Shown piece after piece: positions 56,116 to 64,000 of a stretch of 64,000 nucleotides of DNA. Each line of letters opens with the position of its first letter. Within the stretch, counting starts at the first letter, position 1. A model generated the notes under the pieces. It did not search any database. It saw only the letters and a list, made by a program, of their open reading frames with translations, and had not been told where the DNA came from. Made by a program: the position numbers and the translations under genes. Source of the DNA: Pomphorhynchus laevis (Eukaryota > Acanthocephala > Palaeacanthocephala > Echinorhynchida > Pomphorhynchidae). The stretch spans positions 90,977 through 154,976 of the forward strand of contig WNNJ02002339.1 of the NCBI GenBank assembly GCA_012934845.2, given 5' to 3'.

Positions 56116-56393
56116 CAAATAAAAGTTTCCTTCTTTATTTTGATCCAGCTCCAAAATAATTCTTTATTCGAAAAATTAATTTCAGACGATGTTGATAGTC
56201 GTCAATATTGTCTGACAGTGTTTTTGTTAAAGAAAACGACGGATAAAATGTGAAAACTTTTATTTGTAAAATTTACTTAAACTTTAGATTATTTTTACAA
56301 TAATTGACGTAAAGTTATGTAACTAATAATTATATGAAATTATTTCTGTTAATTATTAAGTTAATTTTTCAAACTTTATGGTTTTGATTACAG

Positions 56394-56508
56394 TTTCATC
56401 AGCGGTGCCAATTCTAACATCAATAAGACTAAAGAATTCAAAGTCACAGCATATTCGTAAACCATCTGTCGCTAAAATAAAGGAAAAATGGGTTCCAAAT
56501 AAAGAAGC
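56394..56508 (+). CDS. Host gene penultimate exon (predicted)
   Basis: 115 bp between ttgattacag and GC|GTAATT. In the phase given by the 51950 donor it reads VSSAVPILTSIRLKNSKSQ, then HIRKPSVAKIKEKWVPNKEA, basic and without low complexity. It begins about 220 bp after the end of the PLE-4 cassette. Confidence 0.7.
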
Positions 56509-56554
56509 GTAATTCAATTGTTATTTGTTCAATCTTTTAATTATACGAATTCAG

Positions 56555-56810
56555 GCATTTCACATCGAATGGATCTACTGAATCCAGTGATGCACAAGGA
56601 ACAATTCCCGCTAATGACGTTAGCGTATATCCGATAGATGATTCCAATTTTACTTATATTATGAATGAAAATTATCGTTATCCCCTTCAACGTGCACTTG
56701 AACTCCATTTGGAAATGAGCAAAGTTCTTAATTTCATGGGCCATTATTTTGTGGCCAGACTTGAATTAGAAATGACAACGGATAAAAAAGTTTGTAAAAA
56801 TGATATTTAA
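56555..56810 (+). CDS. Host gene last exon (predicted)
   Basis: After a 46-bp intron ending ttcag, the frame continues from the GC carried over: AHFTSNGSTESSDAQGT, then a helix-rich end YRYPLQRALELHLEMSKVLN and FMGHYFVARLELEM, and TAA at 56808-56810. The short intron and clean phase match strongly support exons 4 and 5 belonging together. The C-terminal helices may be a dimerisation segment. Confidence 0.75.
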
Positions 56811-56868
56811 TATATTTTTAATGTATTTACTAATAATATAATTTTTTATCATATTATAATTATAATTG

Positions 56869-56874
56869 AATAAA
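56869..56874 (+). promoter_or_regulatory. Candidate polyadenylation signal AATAAA
   Basis: Lies 59 bp after the host gene stop. Such hexamers are frequent in A/T-rich DNA, so this is only positional support. Confidence 0.4.
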
Positions 56875-57420
56875 TTGTAAATTAATTACAATTTATAATT
56901 ATATTAATTTATAATTATATCAATTTATCATTATATTACAATTATTATATTTTAAAAACACTAATAATTGTAACCATTAAATTAAAAATTTCGATCAAAT
57001 GAGTCCTCGTATATGACGTAAGCGTCCAAAGCTTGTCTGGGTCTGGTTATAAAAGTCTTTTTATCATGTCCATAATCTACAACAATGACAAAAATTTTAT
57101 TAAAACTTTTAATCTTTAAATCCTTAAATCTTTAAATAGTTTTTGTACTTTTGTAAACTATAAAATAAATAAGGATACTATCGTTGTAATATTAAGTATT
57201 ACATAGAGGTTGAAATATATTTTTAAACGAATTAAATATCAAGTAAAATGTAAAGATTTTGATAACATAAATTTTCAATATTTAAACGCATTAAATATTT
57301 CAATAAAATTTGCTGGTCATAATGAATATGATAATGTATTGATAATTAATCGATGGCATTTTCGATTCTTCTTTTGGTTTTTGTGAAATAATAATTTATC
57401 GAAACTTTATGAAAGTTTAA
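56875..57420. other. AT-rich intergenic, no gene seen
   Basis: Between the host gene end and the LINE-A copy D tail. Confidence 0.5.
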
Positions 57421-57790
57421 AGTTTTTTTAATGTGGCAAATGCACACAGACTGTGTGCTTACAAGCCCACAAAAGCAAAACAGATAAAAAAAGTTAATCG
57501 TTTAGTAGCATCGATTTTAGCTGCTTTTTGAAAAATCGGAGTGAGGATGATGATCGCAGATGATTAGGTAAGGAATTCCAAAGGAGAGGAGCAGCGATAT
57601 GTAGGGATCGACGGCCGAAGTTGGTTGAGTGAATAGGTACGTGTAGCAGAAGAGAATCACAGGAACGTTGGTGAGTAGAAAGATAGCGAGATTCACTTAG
57701 AGTTGGCAGATAAAGATAAGAAGGAAAATTACAATGGAGAAGGCGATAAGTCAGGCAAAGCAGACGAAAACGAATGCGATGTTCAATACT
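57421..57790 (-). mobile_element. LINE-A copy D, 3' end only
   Basis: It carries an open ORF2 C-terminus without start codon (about 57785-57494): HRIRFRLLCLTYRLLHCNFP, SCDSLLLHVPIHSTNFGRRS, LWNSLPNHLRSSSSLRFFKK and a stop. The LHVPNNS..YGLRS block of copy C corresponds. The 3' tail has GCACACA-GTC-TGTGTGC then GCATTTGCCACATTAAA. It is strongly 5'-truncated, as expected for incomplete retrotransposition. Confidence 0.8.
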
Positions 57791-57984
57791 TAGCCATCCA
57801 AGTTAATTATGTTAATAATTAACATTATTAACATAATTAATAATTAATCATCATTTTAATTATGATTAAAATATCAAATTAAATATTATTCTATATCTGA
57901 TATTCATATAATATTTAGTATTCAGTTCCTTCTTGTGGACTATCGATTGTACCATTGCTGTCATACTTATCTATCCGATTAACA

Positions 57985-58310
57985 ATTTGGCTTCATGCCA
58001 AACAATACTGTTGATGCTATTAGATTAATCCATCACCGAATTGCTTCAATCTTTAATAAACGTTCTTCCATCTTTACAATCTTCATTGATTTTTGTAAGA
58101 TTTTTGATTTAGTCGATCGTAAGTTACTAATATCTAAACTTTGCTATAAAGCAAACATCCCAAGTTAAATTCATCATCTAATCGACAATATCATCCATCC
58201 TCAAACCTTGAGAATCTTTAAAGGTTAAAGTTTTTAGCCCGTTTATAACTAATCGTGGTGTGATGAAGGGTGATCCACTTAGCCCTTATTTTTCTAGTTC
58301 TTGTCAGAAT
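57985..58310 (+). pseudogene. LINE reverse transcriptase fragment
   Basis: GFMPNNTVDAIRLIHHRIAS, then motif A TIFIDFCKIFDLVDRKLLI, then after frame breaks NRGVMKGDPLSPYFS (motif B). Not LINE-A or LINE-B; the layout suggests another LINE family. Only about 300 bp remain. Confidence 0.65.
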
Positions 58311-58461
58311 TATACATCGTCATAAATATAACCGATTTTGCATGGAAATTACCTGATTATTCTTTGCAAGAAGATTATTCTATATCATCAATCATTATTG
58401 ACGCTGTATTTCTGATCAGAACTAGATTTTAATGTTGAAAAGTTTAAAGTGATAAAATTTC

Positions 58462-58803
58462 TTAAAAGAGGACCGTCATGTCGTAACGATCAATTATTTT
58501 TTTTGTATAAGCGTTTAGAATTATTTTGTATATATTATTAAGGATATTGGATGAGCGCAAATGAAGGCAATCTCGAAGTGGATGATCCGATTCATTAAGA
58601 ATTTGCCAGACCATACTCATATCGATGTATCGGCGGGTCCACGTGACAGTCTCAAGTCTAAGTGCTTTTAATCGATCAGGGTACGACAAAAATTTCAGTT
58701 GCGGTGCTAGCTTGGTAGCTCTATGAAGTACCCTCTCTGAACTAATATGTTCTTTTGAACATATTGTAATTACATGATATCTGTACTCATATATTTGCAT
58801 CAC
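58462..58803 (-). pseudogene. CR1-type ORF2 C-terminal fragment
   Basis: RVLHRATKLAPQLKFLSYPD and RLKALRLETVTWTRRYIDMS are the C-terminal block of CR1-like ORF2 proteins, parallel to DRILRRGSKLV..SYSDRL in LINE-B. Confidence 0.7.
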
Positions 58804-58838
58804 ATGATCTTACTACTTTCACAAAAAAGACCTATCAC

Positions 58839-59595
58839 ATGCATTTACGTCAGTTGATGTATTCTAGTTCGTACACATTCGGCGGTGCTTTTATTAAGAA
58901 TGTCGATCAAGCCAATGATATCCGTATTACATTCTCTAAAAACTTGTCACCGAGTCATCATGTAAGATATGTTGTAAGCAAATGTCAACGGATCCTAGGG
59001 CTACTACGAAGAATGCTTGGTTCAGTAGATATTGGATCATTTAAGCTGGTTTCTTTCGATGATCATTTATCATATGCTGTATGCTTCATCTGCAGTCTTT
59101 CCACGATCAAATGGTGATTTGAGTCTACTTGAGTGCATTCTCCGTAGATCTAGTCATCTTGTTTCGTCTATTCGAAATATTCCCTAATCTCAGAGACTAG
59201 ACGTTCTAGGCATATGCGACGTTTAGACTTTCTTAATTAAGACATATTTGATGTTGGTGTGAATGCCATTGTATTGTACTAAGCACGTTTTCACCGTCTA
59301 TTTACACTTTCTCCTAATGACAATTTACGAGGACACAAGCTAAAACTGATACACAAATTGGGACCAAGACGTAGCCGAAGTGGCATAAGACATCAAATTG
59401 TCAAACTATTTTTACAATCTACCAGCTACTGATTCCGAGGCTACGCATATTTCGGGATTGAAGAACTATCTTCGTGTTGATTTTCGCATTAGATCTTGAC
59501 AGCTTTTTGTTGAATACTTTTAACTCTTTTTCTTTTTATTGTTATGCTTCTGTCTTGAGCTTTGCTCTTTTGGTGTTCAATTAAATAAATAAGCT
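58839..59595 (+). pseudogene. CR1-type LINE 3' end with AT-repeat tail
   Basis: HHVRYVVSKCQRILGLLRRM is followed, after frame breaks, by LECILRRSSHLV near 59135. The 3' untranslated end ttgaagaactatcttcgtgt ... gagctttgctcttt finishes in aattaaataaataa at about 59590. The same tail is found inverted at 62764-62910. It starts 36 bp from the oppositely oriented fragment. Confidence 0.7.
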
Positions 59596-60050
59596 GTTGA
59601 GATATTCCAATGTTTGACAATTCAATGTCTGAAGTCATTTTGGTTCCATTTCGGTCTAAATATTATATCAATTTTAGCTAAAGTTCAACTTATTTATCAT
59701 CACATGTGGGAACGTCGCGTATGTTACTTATCCACTTTGAACACATTTAGAAACGGTCGAGAATGAATAATCAACCTTGAAACAAATTTTTCAGGCTCTT
59801 ACTATATAAGCCAATTAATGAAAGGATGGTTCATGAGGCTAACACTTTCAGTTGGGACTAACTCATCGCGTTCCTCTCGAGAAAAATGATTGAATCGGTC
59901 GTTATTGCAAACTTATTACTGCAGAGAAAGTGACCGCTTCCACATCAGTACTAGAAGATAAGTCGGCATCCACAGTCCTGATCCCAGACGAAAACGTGAA
60001 CGTTAGTTAGATCAGTAAAATCATAACTACAATATCTTCATCCCTCCGCA
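59596..60050. other. Intergenic, no gene recognised
   Basis: Mixed composition; it may contain the decayed 5' part of the next element. Confidence 0.4.
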
Positions 60051-60059
60051 AAAGTCCCA

Positions 60060-62000
60060 CCACCAGAAATATTGCTATCGTCACCATTTCGTGATTCAAT
60101 AATGCATCACGCAAACAGATTTTATGCTTTGGAAGAAACTTGTATCATTGCCGCATGTGAACGAACTAAGGGTGGTGCATGGCCTTTGACTTGATTCGAC
60201 ATCTTGGCGGAACATGCTTACCCGTTTTGGTTCACAATCTCAAACTTTAGCACAAGCTCTCACTCGCTTCGCAATTCGCATCACTACCAAATCTGTGTCA
60301 GCCAAAACGTTGGAAGCATTTACGTGTTGCTGACTCATAGCTCTCGAAAAGAAAAGCGGGGAATACGCCCAATCGGGGTGTGTGAAACTGTAAGAAGAAT
60401 AATTAGTAAAGCAATTTTTATGTTTGTTCGCGACGACATGCATGACGTCGCTGGAACGGTTCAAACAGCTGCAGGGCAAACGTGTGGGGCCGAATACACG
60501 GTACACTCACTCCGAAAAACATTTAACGCAAATCCTGACGGTTGCCTTCTCACAATAGATGAAACCAACGCTTTCAATTCCGTAAACAGATAAGCTGCCC
60601 TCCACAACCTCGACTTTGTATGTCCGTCACTGTCATGCGTTATTCATAACCTATATCAAGAACCCACGACGCTCACTCAAGGTTCCTACTGCTTACTCTC
60701 AGAATAAGGAATTACCCAAGGCGACCCCTTTGCGATGCTTTGCTTTTCCCTCGAGTCCTTGCCCCTTATAGACAAAATACGCAAAATTGCACCCAACGTA
60801 CACCAAGTATGGTACGCTGACGACGCCAACTTTGTTGGTTGCCTCAATGACATAACAAACGTTTGGAAACACAAATAACAGAAGGACCAAAGTACGGTTA
60901 CGTTGTCAATGCAGCCAAGTCACAACTCTTGTCTTACCATCCTATGAGCATTGAGCAGTTCCCAACGACTGACATCAAGATTATATGTGATGGCATACGT
61001 ATTCTTGGATCCGCGGTGGGTGCCGTTGACTACGAAGCAGTTATTGTCGAACAATGGGCAGATACTTGGCAAAATCTAATTGAACGTTTAATCGACGTGG
61101 CGAAAATCGACCCACAAGTCGCATACTCGGGCTTGACACATGCAATCCAAGCAAAATTGACCTATATCACACGGACTATCCAGTGCAATCAAGAGATGTT
61201 GCGAGGCGTATCTGATACCTTAAGGAGTGTTTTGCTCAATCAAATTACTCGATGGCCGATTGAAAATGGATGACAAACGATCATGATGTCTCTTCTAAAA
61301 ATGGGCGGATTGGGGATATTTGATCCGTCAATAACCGCTCAAACATACTACGAATCTTCAAAGACAATCAGTGGCACATACGACTCCGGTTTAATCGGAC
61401 AAGCATTGAGAAACTTACAATCAAAAACGATCGATCAAATTACGGCGCGACGTAAAAACATACATCACCATAGGTGGTCAGCGGCACTTTACCTTATGAA
61501 CACCGTTGTTCTGGCCGCCGTCAATCACGCTCAATGAGACGGAGCATCTTCATGCCTCAGCGCCCTCCCTCTGAAAAATGAACGCTTTTGTATGTCATCG
61601 AGGCAGTTTACAGATGCCATTTTCGCTCGATATGGGCAAACCCTAAAGTGACTTGATATGCAAATCATGCACTTGTGGTAAAGAAATCACGGTGAGACAC
61701 ACACTCTTATGCAGATCGGGAGGTTTACCGTCAATCACACACGACTCTGTCCGAGATAAAATTTCAAAAGAAATATCAACCATTTACCGTTATGTATTAA
61801 TCGAACCTATCCTACTACCGGTCCCTGAGACCCTAAAATTTGTCGCAACATCAACAAACCGAGCCGCCGGGGGCAGGCTGGACATATCTTGTTGTAGCCT
61901 GTAGAACGAGCGATTAGAGCGGACGTTCTTTGATGTCAACGTGTTTAACATCTTTGCTTAGTCGTTCGTCAACCGATCAGTGGACGCATCCTTCTAGCAC
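60060..62000 (+). pseudogene. LINE-C copy 2 (RLE-type): RT, linker, zinc knuckle and nuclease
   Basis: Plus-strand order: RT fingers LEKKRGIRPIGVCETVRRII and motif A LLTIDETNAFNSVNR (60340-60593); motif B GITQGDPFAM (about 60712); motif C VHQVWYADDANFVG (about 60815, YADD intact); linker (60863-61537); DGASSCLSALPLKNERFCMS (about 61540-61595). The zinc knuckle CKSCTCGKEITVRHTLLC follows at 61653, then the nuclease NRAAGGRLDISC and ERTFFDVNVFN (about 61855-61960). The same block order as the 9.5-10.3 kb copy shows they are one family. At least five frame breaks. Confidence 0.85.
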
Positions 62001-62390
62001 AATGAATCACGCAAATTCGCCAAGTACTCAGAAAAAATTAAAGCGATCGAGCACGGCATATTCATTCCGCTAATTTTCTCCTCTTCTGGTGGCATTGGCA
62101 AAGAGACAGGCACCTTATTCAGACGAATCGCATCAGTTCGCTCACAACGAGGTATTACGAAATACGCGCATGCTATCACAAACATCAAACACTGTGTTTC
62201 CTTTGAAATCGCTCGAACAGCATATTCCTGCCTTCGAAATACAAGAGGAAAAAGAGAAGACAGAGCAATAAGTGATGTATGGGCCCATTTGCGGGAACCC
62301 ATTTTTGTAAATTATTGACAATAAATTATTATATTAAAAAATTAATCAGTTATTAAGTTTCATTAATTATTGAATTTTTACATAATATTA
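62001..62390. other. LINE-C 3' flank
   Basis: Frames on both strands (62089-62271, 61994-62302) overlap each other and carry a weak tail of LINE-C-like sequence (an Ala/Arg-rich end near 62060-62160). I call no separate gene. Confidence 0.35.
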
Positions 62391-62439
62391 AGAATATTTG
62401 GTTTATAAAATAAACATTATTGAGTAAGTTATTTATTCG

Positions 62440-62995
62440 CAAGCTTTCGACGGTTTGTCCTTTTTATGCAAATACTCATATTTGCTTGAAAAGTAAAAAT
62501 CATCGAAGGTATCTTACGAGACCATTATTAATGTCTAATGATACGAATAAACTTTTTTCATTTTGATGAAATAAAATATTATAGACACGAGTATTTATTT
62601 TAATTTTACTATTTTTTATTCGCAAGCTTTTTACGGTTTGTCCATTTCAAGCAAATGCTCGTATTTGATTGAAAAGTACAAGCCGTCAAACTGTTCCATT
62701 TTGGTGAAATAATTTTAATTTTACAAATACTTTATTTTCAAGCTTTCGACGGTATGATCTTTTATTTATTTTATTTATTTAATTAACCACAAAAAGAGCA
62801 AAGCTCAAGGCATGAACATCACAATAAAAATAAAAAGAGTTAAAAATATTCAACAAAAAAGTGTCAGACTAAGAGGCGAAAATCAACACGAAGATAGTTC
62901 TTCAATTATTCTTGAAAAGAATAAACAGTTGAAAGCTTGCAAATTGTAAAAATTAAAATAAATACTTGCCGATAATTTTATTTCACCAAAATGAA
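62440..62995. repeat. Three terminal-motif copies and a foldback holding a LINE tail
   Basis: gcaagctttcgacggtttgtcc occurs at 62449, a variant at 62629 and another at 62740, spaced about 180 and 110 bp. 62690-62750 is inverted at 62930-62995 (ttttggtgaaataattttaa ... ttatttcaccaaaatgaaac). Between the arms lies the CR1-type LINE 3' tail (62764-62910, minus). Confidence 0.7.
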
Positions 62996-63827
62996 ACAAA
63001 AATTATTAATCGAAATTTTTTTCATGTAATTTTCAATAAAATGTGCCCATGTCTTAAATATTAAAATAAAATTTTTAAAATTCATCAAAACACATAATTT
63101 TTAACGTCATTTTTAAAATCATTTATTTTTAATCTAATAGCTGAGAATTCTCGAAATGATAATATTTATTTATCAAATATTCTATTTTTTAGCTAAAATC
63201 TAAATAGTCAATTCAAAATTCGCTCTTTCAACGATAAATTTTTTGTTATCTTTCAATATTATTTAGAATAGATACCATGGGAACATCAGAGATTTGGTAT
63301 TATTTCCACATTATTTTGAAGACGGTCCTACTCATAACGTTATTCTAATATGTCAGGTACTCTAATCGATGATCGTTTTAAATCTTATGAAATGAAAATT
63401 TAGAAATTAAATCATTAAATTACATTTTTTAACAAATCTTTTAATTAAAAATTTTTACTTAAATTTTTAAGACTAAATTTTATATTAATATGCAACTCTT
63501 TTTCACAAAAAGTATTATAATATCAATTTCAAATTATTAACTACTAAATGTAAATATTGTTAACTGTAATTGATTAATTATTAATTAACTAATTAATAAT
63601 AAATTAATCAATTAGTAATCAATTAACAACAAAGTTGTTAATTAATGTAAAGTTTGTTCTATTTGTATTCATTTTATGTAAAAGTATCTATAAATATAAT
63701 AAAATATCTAAAAGAGTTTACGATATAAAACATGTCAATGATAGTACGATCATAATTTTGCATTTCAAATTTTTCACAATCAGTTAAAAGTTTACACTTG
63801 AAAAAGACGCAGTAGAAAATATACATT
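62996..63827. other. AT-rich intergenic, no gene seen
   Basis: Repeated ttaattaa-type words; no coding signal. Confidence 0.5.
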
Positions 63828-64000
63828 ATAATATAAAATATAAAATAATATAATATAATATAATATTATAATATTATAATATTATAATATTATAATATTA
63901 TTAATATTATAATATTATATTATAATATTATAATATTATAATATTATAATATTATATTATATTATATTATTTTATATTTTATATTATAATATTTTAATAT
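63828..64000. repeat. (TAATAT)n-like A/T microsatellite at the window edge
   Basis: Runs of tataatattataatattata continue to the last base and beyond. Confidence 0.9.

Larger units (their letters stand above)
54408..56176. mobile_element. PLE-4 cassette: tandem PLE ends enclosed by about 300-bp inverted repeats
   Basis: The left arm (54408-54712) and right arm (about 55808-56176) are inverted copies sharing gacacgatttcggcaacttt, gaaggtacccaaaacgcaatg and aacgatcgccgccattttct-type blocks. Inside, two direct units (54560-55140 and 55145-55740) each carry a GIY-YIG remnant. The arrangement equals tandem PLE copies plus an inverted end. It lies in the last large intron of the host gene. Confidence 0.75.

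Noticed and set aside
62089-62271. 60-aa plus frame after LINE-C
   Set aside because: It overlaps the decayed LINE-C tail and an opposite frame, with no independent support.

Overview
This window looks like AT-rich nuclear DNA from an invertebrate animal. The evidence is spliceosomal GT-AG introns in the one host gene, no bacterial operon structure, and a dense mix of animal-type retroelements: apurinic-endonuclease LINEs, restriction-like-endonuclease (RLE) LINEs, Penelope-like elements (PLEs) with GIY-YIG nucleases, and tRNA-derived SINEs. The ORF1 of one LINE reminds me of flatworm CR1-type elements, but that is memory rather than a search, so the phylum is left open. Names such as LINE-A or PLE-2 are labels made up for this window.

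Layout. 1-8.5 kb: the 5' part of LINE-A copy A (minus), an RLE-type RT remnant (plus), and a nearly complete but dead LINE-B (minus). 8.5-11.3 kb: a foldback repeat and the 3' half of RLE-type LINE-C (minus). 11.3-19.1 kb: a nested stack in which an old jockey-like LINE-E (minus) is split by LINE-A copies B and C. 19.3-23.2 kb: a palindrome, then an RTE-like LINE (plus). 24.5-27.1 kb: PLE-1 (minus). 27.5-30.4 kb: RLE-type LINE-D (plus) with an intact RT core. 30.5-33.7 kb: PLE-2 bounded by inverted repeats, two large palindromes and three (TA)n tracts. 33.7-43.6 kb: mostly featureless AT-rich DNA with a 4.3-copy 286-bp tandem array, two decayed reverse transcriptase (RT) fragments and a SINE. 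43.7-56.8 kb: a host gene of at least five exons (plus) coding for an Arg/Ser-rich nuclear-type protein. Its introns hold PLE-3, SINEs, dispersed repeats and the inverted PLE-4 cassette. 57-64 kb: LINE-A copy D, CR1-type fragments, an RLE-type LINE-C copy with an intact YADD box, and AT-rich repeats.

The only convincing host gene is the split RS-rich gene. Its last exons are not obvious from open frames alone, but they join in phase. Nearly everything else is transposon. The most useful signals are structural: a 3'-terminal hairpin in LINE-A that covaries between three copies; a recurring hairpin ending in CGAAACGTT that sits inside several near-perfect palindromes and PLE ends and resembles a hammerhead core; a tiny inverted-repeat insertion whose empty site survives in a sister SINE; and ORF1 minisatellites and 5'UTR repeats that change copy number between LINE-A copies.
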